A stretch of 64,000 nt of DNA from Streptomyces sp. NBC_01439. Lineage in GTDB: Bacteria > Actinomycetota > Actinomycetes > Streptomycetales > Streptomycetaceae. The notes under the pieces are model-generated. The model saw only the letters and a list, made by a program, of their open reading frames with translations, was not told the DNA's origin and did not search any database. Position numbers and translations under genes: made by a program. The stretch covers positions 6,943,501-7,007,500 of the forward strand of contig NZ_CP109487.1 of the NCBI RefSeq assembly GCF_036227605.1, read 5' to 3'. Position 1 is the first letter of the stretch, and each line of letters starts with the position of its first letter. Positions 1-8,463 of this stretch are shown here, piece after piece.

Positions 1-767
<767 letters not shown>

Positions 768-954
768 CGCGCTCCCCTTCGAGCGTACGTACGTATGCAG
801 CACAAGTAGCCGCGTCCTTCGATCCTTGCACGGACCACGGAATCAGGGGAGGGCGGTCCGGTGCTCACCGCACCCCGGTCGGGTGCGCCGGGGGCGTCCG
901 GTGGGGAGGATGCGCCGGGGGAGGCGACGGGCCGGAATTGTCGGTGGGGGCGCC

Positions 955-960
955 TAGGAT
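955..960 (+). promoter_or_regulatory. -10 element of a probable leaderless polA promoter
   Basis: TAGGAT ends six bases before the polA GTG at 967, the spacing expected if transcription begins at the start codon. No ribosome-binding site lies in that interval. No good -35 is visible, so this is inference from spacing. Confidence 0.4.
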
Positions 961-966
961 CGGTGC

Positions 967-3687
967 GTGGCAGATTCAGCATCGAAGAAGACGGACCAGA
1001 CGACCGCAGGGGACCGCCCCCGCCTGATGCTCATGGACGGGCACTCCCTGGCCTACCGGGCGTTTTTCGCGCTGCCCGCGGAGAACTTCACGACCGCGAC
1101 GGGGCAGCCGACCAACGCAATCTACGGTTTCGCGTCGATGCTGGCGAACACGCTGCGCGACGAGGCCCCCACGCACTTCGCGGTGGCGTTCGACGTCTCC
1201 CGCAAGACGTGGCGTTCGACGGAGTTCCCCGAGTACAAGGCGAACCGCTCCAAGACCCCCGACGAGTTCAAGGGGCAGGTCGAGCTGATCGGCGAGCTGC
1301 TCGACACGATGCACGTGCCGCGGTTCGCGGTCGACGGCTTCGAGGCCGACGACGTGATCGCGACGCTGGCGACGCAGGCGGAGGCGGCCGGCTTCGACGT
1401 GCTGATCGTCACCGGCGACCGCGACTCCTTCCAGCTCGTCTCCGAGCACACCACCGTGCTCTACCCGACCAAGGGCGTCTCCGAGCTCACCCGGTTCACC
1501 CCGGAGAAGGTCGTGGAGAAGTACGGCCTCACCCCGCAGCAGTACCCGGACTTCGCGGCGCTGCGCGGCGACCCGTCCGACAACCTGCCGGGCATTCCGG
1601 GCGTCGGTGAGAAGACCGCGGCCAAGTGGATCACCCAGTTCGGGTCGTTCGCGGAGCTCGTGGAGCGCGCCGAGGAGGTCAAGGGCAAGGCCGGGCAGAA
1701 CTTCCGGGACCACCTGGAGGCCGTCAAGCTCAACCGGGTCCTGACCGAGATGGTCAAGGACGTGGAGCTGCCCAAGGCCCCGGCCGACCTGGTCCGCGCC
1801 CCCTACGACCGGACCGCCATGCTCGGCGTGCTGGACGTGCTGGAGATCCGCAACGCCTCGCTGCGCGAGCGGCTGCTCGCCGTGGACCCGGGCGCGGCCG
1901 CCCCGGAGGCCCCGGCTCCGGCGGCCGGCGTGGAGCTGGACGCGTCCGTGCTGGGCACGGGCGAGCTGGCGCCGTGGCTGGAGGGCCACGCGGGCGACCC
2001 GCTGGGCATCGCGACCGTCGACAGCTGGGCGCTGGGCCAGGGCAACGTCACCGAGATCGCGCTGGCCGCGGCCGGCGGAGCCGCCGCCTGGTTCACGCCC
2101 GCCGAGCTGGACGAGGCGGACGAGCGGGCCTTCGCGGCCTGGGCCGCCGACGCGACGAAGCCCAAGGTCGTGCACAACGCCAAGGGCCTGATGCGGGTCT
2201 TCCCCGAGCACGGCTGGACGCTCGCCGGCGTCTCCATGGACACCGCGCTCGCCGCCTACCTGGTCAAGCCGGGCCGCCGGTCCTTCGCCCTGGACGCCCT
2301 GTCCATGGAGTACCTGCACCGTGAGCTGGCGCCCGCCGCCGCCGACGGGCAGCTGGCCTTCGGCGCCGACGAGACCGCCGAGGCCGAGGCCCTGATGGCG
2401 CAGGCCCGCGCGGTCCTGGACCTGGGCGACGCCTTCACCGACAAGCTCGCCGAGGTCGGCGCCGCGGAGCTGCTCCACGACATGGAGCTGCCCACCTCCG
2501 AACTCCTCGCCCGGATGGAGCGCTCCGGCATCGCCGCCGACCGCGACCACCTGGAGGCCATGGAGCAGCAGTTCGCCGGGGCCGTGCAGCAGGCCGTCAA
2601 GGAAGCGCACGCCACCGTCGGCCACGAGTTCAACCTCGGCTCGCCCAAGCAGCTCCAGGAGGTCTTCTTCGGCGAGCTGGACCTGCCGAAGACGAAGAAG
2701 ACCAAGACCGGCTACACGACGGACGCGGACGCGCTGGCCTGGCTGGCCACGCAGACCGACCACGAACTCCCGGTGATCATGCTGCGGCACCGGGAGCAGG
2801 CCAAGCTGCGCGTCACCGTCGAGGGCCTGGTCAAGACCATCGCCGCCGACGGCCGGGTGCACACCAGCTTCAGCCAGACCGTCGCCGCGACCGGCCGGCT
2901 GTCCTCCACCGACCCCAACCTGCAGAACGTGCCGGTGCGCACCGACGAAGGCCGTGCCATCCGCCGCGGCTTCGTCGTCGGCGAGGGCTTCGAGTCCCTG
3001 ATGACGGCCGACTACAGCCAGATCGAGCTGCGCGTCATGGCCCACCTCTCCGAGGACGAGGGCCTGATCGAGGCGTTCGCGACCGGCGAGGACCTGCACA
3101 CCACCGTCGCCTCCCAGGTGTTCGGGGTGGAGCGGTCCGAGGTCGACGCCGAGATGCGCCGCAAGATCAAGGCCATGTCGTACGGACTCGCCTACGGGCT
3201 CTCCGCGTTCGGCCTCGCCCAGCAGCTGAACATCGAGCCCGCCGAGGCGCGCGGCCTGATGGAGACCTTCTTCGAGCGGTTCGGCGGGGTCCGCGACTAC
3301 CTCGGCCGGGTCGTTGACGAGGCCCGCGCCACCGGATACACGGCGACGATCTTCGGCCGCCGCCGGTACCTGCCCGACCTCAACAGCGACAACCGCCAGC
3401 GCCGCGAGGCCGCCGAGCGGATGGCGCTCAACGCCCCCATCCAGGGCACCGCCGCCGACATCGTCAAGGTCGCGATGCTGCGCGTGGACAAGGCGATCGC
3501 CGGGGCCGGTCTGCGCTCGCGGATGCTGCTCCAGGTCCACGACGAAATCGTGCTGGAGATCGCCCCGGGCGAGCGCGAGCAGGTCGAGGAGCTGGTGCGG
3601 CGCGAGATGGGCGCCGCCGTCGAGCTCCGGGCCCCGCTGGACGTGTCGGTGGGCGTCGGCCCGGACTGGGAGTCCGCCGCGCACTGA
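967..3687 (+). CDS. polA: DNA polymerase I
   Basis: 906 residues, close to the usual actinobacterial length. Residues ~15-300 are the 5'-3' exonuclease/flap nuclease (GDRDSFQLV, PSDNLPGIPGVGEKTA). Residues ~320-500 are a 3'-5' exonuclease-like fold whose catalytic acids are gone: TVDSWALG stands where the E. coli enzyme has its DxE motif, and HNAKGLM replaces the following Asp motif. It should therefore lack proofreading. Residues ~520-906 are the polymerase, with motif A DYSQIELR, motif B around KAMSYGLAYG and motif C VHDE. Motif B carries Tyr where E. coli has Phe762. The protein fills gaps and removes RNA primers and flaps in repair and replication. GTG start, probably leaderless. Confidence 0.98.
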   Translation: MADSASKKTDQTTAGDRPRLMLMDGHSLAYRAFFALPAENFTTATGQPTNAIYGFASMLANTLRDEAPTHFAVAFDVSRKTWRSTEFPEYKANRSKTPDEFKGQVELIGELLDTMHVPRFAVDGFEADDVIATLATQAEAAGFDVLIVTGDRDSFQLVSEHTTVLYPTKGVSELTRFTPEKVVEKYGLTPQQYPDFAALRGDPSDNLPGIPGVGEKTAAKWITQFGSFAELVERAEEVKGKAGQNFRDHLEAVKLNRVLTEMVKDVELPKAPADLVRAPYDRTAMLGVLDVLEIRNASLRERLLAVDPGAAAPEAPAPAAGVELDASVLGTGELAPWLEGHAGDPLGIATVDSWALGQGNVTEIALAAAGGAAAWFTPAELDEADERAFAAWAADATKPKVVHNAKGLMRVFPEHGWTLAGVSMDTALAAYLVKPGRRSFALDALSMEYLHRELAPAAADGQLAFGADETAEAEALMAQARAVLDLGDAFTDKLAEVGAAELLHDMELPTSELLARMERSGIAADRDHLEAMEQQFAGAVQQAVKEAHATVGHEFNLGSPKQLQEVFFGELDLPKTKKTKTGYTTDADALAWLATQTDHELPVIMLRHREQAKLRVTVEGLVKTIAADGRVHTSFSQTVAATGRLSSTDPNLQNVPVRTDEGRAIRRGFVVGEGFESLMTADYSQIELRVMAHLSEDEGLIEAFATGEDLHTTVASQVFGVERSEVDAEMRRKIKAMSYGLAYGLSAFGLAQQLNIEPAEARGLMETFFERFGGVRDYLGRVVDEARATGYTATIFGRRRYLPDLNSDNRQRREAAERMALNAPIQGTAADIVKVAMLRVDKAIAGAGLRSRMLLQVHDEIVLEIAPGEREQVEELVRREMGAAVELRAPLDVSVGVGPDWESAAH

Positions 3688-3723
3688 TCGCCGTACGGCC
3701 CGCCCGGCGCCCGTCCCCGCTGC

Positions 3724-4584
3724 TCAGGCGGTGGGGACGGGCGTCCGCGTTTCCTCGTCCGCGGGGCGCCCGGTCCGGTCGCGGCGCTGCCGCAGCCGCA
3801 CGAGGACCCCGTAGACCAGCAGCGCGACGGTCAGTCCGGCGCCCGCGCCGAAGCAGATGGTCGGGATGATGTCGAGCGGCGTACGGATCCGGTCGAAGAA
3901 GTCGAAGAAGCGCAGCACGCGCCGGGTGACCCCGGCCGCCACGCACACCACGAGCAGGGCGAGGGCACCCCAGAGCTCCGCGCGGGAGAGCACCGGCACG
4001 GACGCGGGGGCCGGGAGCGTGGGAAGCCGGCGCAGGGCGGTCACCGCGAACCAGAGCAGGGCGCATGCGGCGACGGCCGAAGTGCCGTACTGGAGGAAGG
4101 AGTAGCCCGGCAGGCCGTAGGCGAGCGGCTCGGCGAGATCGGGCAGCGCGTTCGTGCCCCAGCGGTCGTGGTGCGTGAAGCTGTCCCAGAGCACGTGGGT
4201 GAGGGACCCGAGGGCCGCCGAGACGTAGAACCAGCCGACGAGCACGGCCGGCCGGGGACGCTCGCGCCATGCCTCGCCCCGCACGAAGGCGTACGCCCTG
4301 CCCCGCCAGGCGCGCGGCAGGAGCGCGATCAGCGGCTCGCGCAGCAGGAGCCAGAACCCCACCAGGACGGCCGTCAGCACGGCGTCCAGCGTGAGGACGC
4401 CCGGCAGCGAGTGCGTGAAGGCCCCGTACGTCAGGACGCCTTCGACGATCGCGTCCGTGAAGTAGAAGGTGTCCGGCGCGAACGACCCGAGGACGAGCGC
4501 CGAGGCGACGAGGGGGCCCCGCGCACGCCCGGTCCGACGGATGGCCGGAAGTACGGCGGCCGCGTGGCTGAGAGTGAACGGCAT
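3724..4584 (-). CDS. DUF4184 family membrane protein
   Basis: 286 residues starting MPFTLSHAAAVLP, the typical opening of DUF4184 proteins. It has about six hydrophobic segments, and the histidine/aspartate pattern SLTHVLWDSFTHHDRWG near residue 130 recalls YdjM-type membrane metal-dependent hydrolases. The hydrolase activity is unproven for this family. The start ATG has an AGGAGAGG ribosome site. It converges on polA with only 36 bases between the stops, and is divergent from the transglycosylase gene. Membrane location is clear; function is unknown. Confidence 0.85.
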   Translation of the reverse strand: MPFTLSHAAAVLPAIRRTGRARGPLVASALVLGSFAPDTFYFTDAIVEGVLTYGAFTHSLPGVLTLDAVLTAVLVGFWLLLREPLIALLPRAWRGRAYAFVRGEAWRERPRPAVLVGWFYVSAALGSLTHVLWDSFTHHDRWGTNALPDLAEPLAYGLPGYSFLQYGTSAVAACALLWFAVTALRRLPTLPAPASVPVLSRAELWGALALLVVCVAAGVTRRVLRFFDFFDRIRTPLDIIPTICFGAGAGLTVALLVYGVLVRLRQRRDRTGRPADEETRTPVPTA

Positions 4585-4768
4585 GACACCTCTCCTGTGA
4601 CGTGCTGTGGACGTTCCTTACTTCGGGCCAATGCTCCCGAAGGGTCCAGACAGTATCCGTGACCTGCCTCGGAACGTGGGGATGTGGTGAATTCCCGCCC
4701 TCCTTGCGTGCTGTGTGCAGGGAGTTGACGTAGGGTCACGCGGACGTCGAGGGGGAGGGGTCCGGCTC

Positions 4769-6055
4769 ATGTCGGCTCGAATAATCGGACGCAGGCTGCG
4801 CAGGGGAACGACGGCCGCCTTGGTCTCCGCTCTGGTGGTCGCCGCGGTGACGGCGTCCCAGGGCCCGGCGGGCGGGAGCACCGACCGGCTCTCCGCCGCC
4901 GGGGAGTCAGCCGCGCAGCCGAGGCCGCAGTCGCCGCCGGCCGCGGACACGGCCGGCGGCGACTCCGCGTACTTCACCGAACTCCCGCCGCTGGTGAGCC
5001 CGCAGCCACCGGACGTACTGCTGCCGGAGGAGGGGGCGGCGCCGCAGCCACAACCACAGGCCCAGGCCCCGACGGGCCCGCAGGCCGCACCGGCGTCGGT
5101 CGTGACCGGGCCGGCGGAAGGGGCGCAGGGGATACCGGCGAGCGTGCTCGCGGCGTACCAGGGCGCGGAGCAGAAGGTCGGGCGGAGCGCCCCGGGCTGC
5201 GGACTGCGCTGGCAACTCCTCGCGGCGATCGGCAAGGTGGAGTCCGGGCAGGCGCGGGGCGGGCAGGTCGACGCGGCCGGGACCACGCTGCGGCCGATCC
5301 TGGGGCCGGTGCTCGACGGCAACGGCTTCGCGAACATCTCGGACACGGACGGCGGAGCGTACGACGGGGACTCCCGCTACGACCGGGCGGTCGGGCCGAT
5401 GCAGTTCATCCCCTCCACGTGGGCGGCGTGGGGCCAGGACGCGGACGGCGACGGCCGGCGCAACCCGAACAACGTGCACGACGCGGCCCTGGCGGCCGCC
5501 CGTTACCTGTGCGCGGGCAGCCGCGACCTGCGGGTGGACGCGGACCTGGACCGGGCCGTGCTCTCCTACAACCGCTCCACGGAGTACCTGCGCACGGTGC
5601 GGTCCTGGTTCACGTACTACCTGAAGGGGACGCACGAAGTCCCGGACCGGCCCGCTACGGGACCGGGCACACCCACGACGCAGCCCCCGAGCCCCACGCC
5701 GAAGCCGACGCCGACTCCCACGCCGAAGCCCACGCCGACGCCGACGCCGACGCCGAGCCCCACCCCGACGCCGGACCCGAAGCCGACCCCGACCCCGACG
5801 CCGGACCCGAAGCCCACCCCGACTCCCACCCCTACGCCTACGCCTACGCCTACACCCACGCCGACGCCGACACCTACCCCGGACCCGAAGCCCTCGCCGA
5901 CCCCGACGCCCACACCCACGCCGACCCCGACCCCGAAGCCTTCGCCGACCCCGACGGCCAGCCCGACGCCCAGCTCGTCACGCACGCCGAAGCCCACCGC
6001 GTCTCCGGCCTCCGCTCCGACGGTGCCCCGGCCGACCCCGGGGCAACACACGTAG
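4769..6055 (+). CDS. secreted lytic murein transglycosylase with Thr-Pro-rich tail
   Basis: 428 residues from the ATG at 4769, which has a GGGGGAGGGG ribosome site; an in-frame GTG at 4715 has none. The N terminus is a signal peptide ([20 protein letters not shown]). Residues ~145-300 form a transglycosylase domain of the MltB-like (COG2951) type: [12 protein letters not shown] carries the likely catalytic Glu, followed by [15 protein letters not shown] and an [14 protein letters not shown] segment. The product should cleave peptidoglycan glycan strands outside the membrane. The last ~110 residues are nearly all Pro, Thr and Lys in PTPTP repeats, likely a wall-spanning linker or surface stalk. 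Confidence 0.92.
   Translation: MSARIIGRRLRRGTTAALVSALVVAAVTASQGPAGGSTDRLSAAGESAAQPRPQSPPAADTAGGDSAYFTELPPLVSPQPPDVLLPEEGAAPQPQPQAQAPTGPQAAPASVVTGPAEGAQGIPASVLAAYQGAEQKVGRSAPGCGLRWQLLAAIGKVESGQARGGQVDAAGTTLRPILGPVLDGNGFANISDTDGGAYDGDSRYDRAVGPMQFIPSTWAAWGQDADGDGRRNPNNVHDAALAAARYLCAGSRDLRVDADLDRAVLSYNRSTEYLRTVRSWFTYYLKGTHEVPDRPATGPGTPTTQPPSPTPKPTPTPTPKPTPTPTPTPSPTPTPDPKPTPTPTPDPKPTPTPTPTPTPTPTPTPTPTPTPDPKPSPTPTPTPTPTPTPKPSPTPTASPTPSSSRTPKPTASPASAPTVPRPTPGQHT
5690..5960 (+). repeat. low-complexity ACSCCG repeats encoding the Thr-Pro tail
   Basis: Degenerate hexamers of the form ACGCCG/ACCCCG, broken by GAC-CCG-AAG (Asp-Pro-Lys) units. They encode the PT-rich C terminus of the transglycosylase. 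Such tracts expand and contract easily between strains. Confidence 0.8.
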
Positions 6056-6090
6056 TGCTGTGACCGGGAAGGTTCACCGGGTCACAGCAC
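6055..6090. terminator. bidirectional hairpin between convergent genes
   Basis: GTGCTGTGACC pairs with GGGTCACAGCAC around a short loop, directly after the transglycosylase stop and before the stop of the convergent beta-helix gene. No U-tract, as is usual in Streptomyces. Confidence 0.7.
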
Positions 6091-6138
6091 CAGGCCGCGC
6101 CTTGTGGATCAAGCCGGGCTCGCGGATCGAGTCTGGGG

Positions 6139-7122
6139 TCAGTTCGTGCAGCCGGGAACCGCCCCGACGGGCCGGCAGTTGTTGGGCGTGTTCTCGACGA
6201 TCCGGCTCCTGACGAGGGTCAGGGAGCCGCCAGAGGGTCCTTGCCAGACGCCGCCGCCGTTGAGCGCGATGTTGCGCCGCACCTTTGTGTCCGTCAGCGT
6301 GGTGGTGCCGTCATTGGCGATGCCGCCACCCGTTTGGCCCGCGCGGTTGTCCGCGATGGTCGTCGAGGAGATGTCCATCGGAGAGCGGTCGTTGTAGATT
6401 CCGCCGCCCTGCTGGAAGGCGCGGTTGCCTTCGATGTGCGAGTTCTTGATGGTCAGGGAGACCCCGGCGGTGAAGATGCCGCCTCCCAGCTCCGTGGCCT
6501 GGTTCCGCACCACTTTGGTCTTCTTCAGCAGGGTGGTGCTTCCCGGCCCGTTGTAGATGGCGCCACCCCGCTGGGCAGCACTGTCCCGCACGACGCTGTC
6601 GTGGATCTCAAGGGTGCTGCTCTGGTTCACATAGATGGCGCCCCCCTGGTTCGCCGTGCTGTTGGTCACGGTGCTGTGCTTGAGGATGAGCGTCCCGCCG
6701 TCCGTGGGCAGGTAGGTGCCGGCGTAGTCGAGATAGCCGCCACCGGTCGCGGTGATGCCCTCGACCGTCAGGCGCCCGCCGGGGCCGTCGATCTCCGCGA
6801 TGCGGAAGCCCTCGGTCGCGTCGGGATCCCGTCGGATGGTGGTCTTGTCTCCCAGCAGCGTGACGGTGCCCGTGATCCTGGGCAGGGCGTTGGGGCCGAG
6901 GCCGCCGGTCGACGCGGGAGTGAGGACGTTGTAGACGTATTTGGGTGCGAGCCGGATGGTGTGCGGTCCGGTGTTGTTGTTCGCGGCGTCGATCGCGTTG
7001 TTGAGTGCGGTGACGTCGCAGGGAATGGCCGCCAGGGAGGTCGCGTCCGCGGTGTTGCCGAGACTGAGCGCGGCCACGACCGGTACAACCAGGGCCGCTG
7101 CCTTGAGTCGACGTCTCTGCAT
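6139..7122 (-). CDS. secreted right-handed beta-helix repeat protein
   Basis: 327 residues. The ATG at 7122 follows a GGAGAAG ribosome site; an in-frame upstream ATG at 7137 overlaps that site and is unlikely. Signal peptide: QRRRLKAAALVVPVVAALSL. After an N-terminal segment with DVTALNNAIDAANNN, the protein consists of ~25-residue turns carrying GGAIYN/GGGI motifs (GGAIYVN, GGAIYNG, GGGIFTA, GGGIYND, GGGIAND, GGGVWQG). These match the parallel beta-helix/polymorphic-membrane-protein repeat type. No catalytic residues or anchor were recognised, so it is probably an extracellular adhesive or polysaccharide-binding protein. The final residues include two cysteines (NNCRPVGAVPGC) that could cap the helix. 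Confidence 0.8.
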   Translation of the reverse strand: MQRRRLKAAALVVPVVAALSLGNTADATSLAAIPCDVTALNNAIDAANNNTGPHTIRLAPKYVYNVLTPASTGGLGPNALPRITGTVTLLGDKTTIRRDPDATEGFRIAEIDGPGGRLTVEGITATGGGYLDYAGTYLPTDGGTLILKHSTVTNSTANQGGAIYVNQSSTLEIHDSVVRDSAAQRGGAIYNGPGSTTLLKKTKVVRNQATELGGGIFTAGVSLTIKNSHIEGNRAFQQGGGIYNDRSPMDISSTTIADNRAGQTGGGIANDGTTTLTDTKVRRNIALNGGGVWQGPSGGSLTLVRSRIVENTPNNCRPVGAVPGCTN

Positions 7123-7348
7123 CACTTCTCCGATCATCGTGTGCAATCGTTTGATTACTTTCCGTTGATGATCAGTGTTCCATGGGGTGGGTGTCCCGCC
7201 GCGTGCAACGCGGGGGCGGGCGTGCCGGCGGGCGCCGAGATCCCCCGGGCGGCCCAGTGGTGATCTGTGGCCCGAACGGTTCTCATCTCGCCCCCGCGTT
7301 GCTACGGTGCCCCATCTCTGACGCCTCATCAGATTTCGGAGCCCCGGC

Positions 7349-7489
7349 ATGCGCGCATTCGTCGCCGCCGCCATCGGCCTCGCGGCCGCGCTGGCCCTCG
7401 TGTTCGCCATCACGGCGTTCGGGGTGCCCGAAGGCGAGACCTCACCCAAGCCCCTGCTCACCACCGCGCCCCCCGCGCCCGGAAAGTAG
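7349..7489 (+). CDS. SPW_0924 family small protein
   Basis: 46 residues: one N-terminal hydrophobic helix (FVAAAIGLAAALALVFAI), then a short polar tail ending in TSPKPLLTTAPPAPGK. The sequence and its place 14 bases before the DUF3068 gene fit the SPW_0924 family of Streptomyces. Probably a membrane-anchored or secreted peptide of unknown role, co-transcribed with the next gene. Confidence 0.8.
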   Translation: MRAFVAAAIGLAAALALVFAITAFGVPEGETSPKPLLTTAPPAPGK

Positions 7490-7503
7490 AGGAGGGCCCG
7501 GCC

Positions 7504-8463
7504 GTGCGACGCAGAGCGAGCCTTGTCCTGCTGGCCCTCGCCGTGTTCTGCGCGGCCCTCGCGCCGCTGCTGCGCTGGTACGCGTACCCCCGCCTCGCCA
7601 AGATCCCGCCGAACCAGTACCAGGAGATGGTCCTGGAGGCGAAGGACGCCACGCTCCTCGACTACACCGGCGGCATGCAGCCGAAGAAGGTCGACAAGGT
7701 CACCATCGTCCAGACCCTCAAGGGCAACGTCGAGGCGTCGAAGGAGATAGAGGCGAGCGCGGGCAAGGACGTCGTCGTCTGGGACACCCTGTCCTACATC
7801 ATCGGCCCGGACGGGAAGATGGTCTCCCAGATCCCCGAGCGCTACATCTTCGACGCGCACACCCAGGACCCGGTCCACGCCACCGGGGAGACGGTCGACG
7901 GGGACCCGGTCAAGCGCGAGGGCATCGAGTTCAAGTGGCCCTTCTTCACCGAGCCGCGCGACTACCTCTACTTCGACGCGCAGACCCGCACCTCCTCGCC
8001 GATCCACTACGTCGGGCCGCGCACGTTCAAGGGCATGGACGTCTACTACTTCGAGCAGACCGTCCCGTGGACCAAGGTCCCCATGCCCAAGAAGATGCCG
8101 ATCGAGGGCATCGACCCGTCGACGATCGAGGCGGCCACCGGCACCACCCTCTGGTACACGGTCAAGGCGAGGTTCTGGGTCGACCCGGTGACCGGCGCGC
8201 CCGTCAACGCCGAGCAGGACATCCAGCAGGAGATGCGCGGCGGCATCGCGGCCGGCGGCCCCGACGGCAAGCTGACCGCCTTCGCCGGACACGTCACCAT
8301 GCGCGAGGACTACTCCGACTACACGGTCGACCTCGTCAGGTCGAACCGTACGAAGGTCCTCGCCCTGCATACCTACGCGCCGATCGGCCTGGCCGCCGGC
8401 GGGCTCGTACTGCTCGGCGTGGCGCTGTGGCTGGAGGCCCGCGGCCGCCGCGTCAGCGCCTGA
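7504..8463 (+). CDS. DUF3068 family (PorA-like) membrane-anchored protein
   Basis: 319 residues from the GTG at 7504, behind AGAGGAGGG. An N-terminal transmembrane segment (ASLVLLALAVFCAALAPLL) and a C-terminal one (LAAGGLVLLGVALWL) flank a large soluble domain, the layout of DUF3068 proteins. Some databases call these 'porin PorA family', but nothing here shows pore formation. The N-terminal PPNQYQEMVLEAKDATLLDY and the internal GTTLWYTVKARFWVDPVTGAPV are conserved-looking blocks. Its last 11 bases overlap the end of convergent hrpB. Likely in one transcript with the small gene before it. Confidence 0.85.
   Translation: MRRRASLVLLALAVFCAALAPLLRWYAYPRLAKIPPNQYQEMVLEAKDATLLDYTGGMQPKKVDKVTIVQTLKGNVEASKEIEASAGKDVVVWDTLSYIIGPDGKMVSQIPERYIFDAHTQDPVHATGETVDGDPVKREGIEFKWPFFTEPRDYLYFDAQTRTSSPIHYVGPRTFKGMDVYYFEQTVPWTKVPMPKKMPIEGIDPSTIEAATGTTLWYTVKARFWVDPVTGAPVNAEQDIQQEMRGGIAAGGPDGKLTAFAGHVTMREDYSDYTVDLVRSNRTKVLALHTYAPIGLAAGGLVLLGVALWLEARGRRVSA

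Noticed and set aside
976..3684. A 902-codon open frame antisense to polA
   Set aside because: High-GC codon bias keeps the antisense frame open; the sense strand has all PolI motifs and the antisense product matches nothing.
7186..8370. N-terminal extension of the minus-strand frame that ends in the beta-helix protein
   Set aside because: It runs antisense through DUF3068; the signal peptide and ribosome site place the start at 7122.
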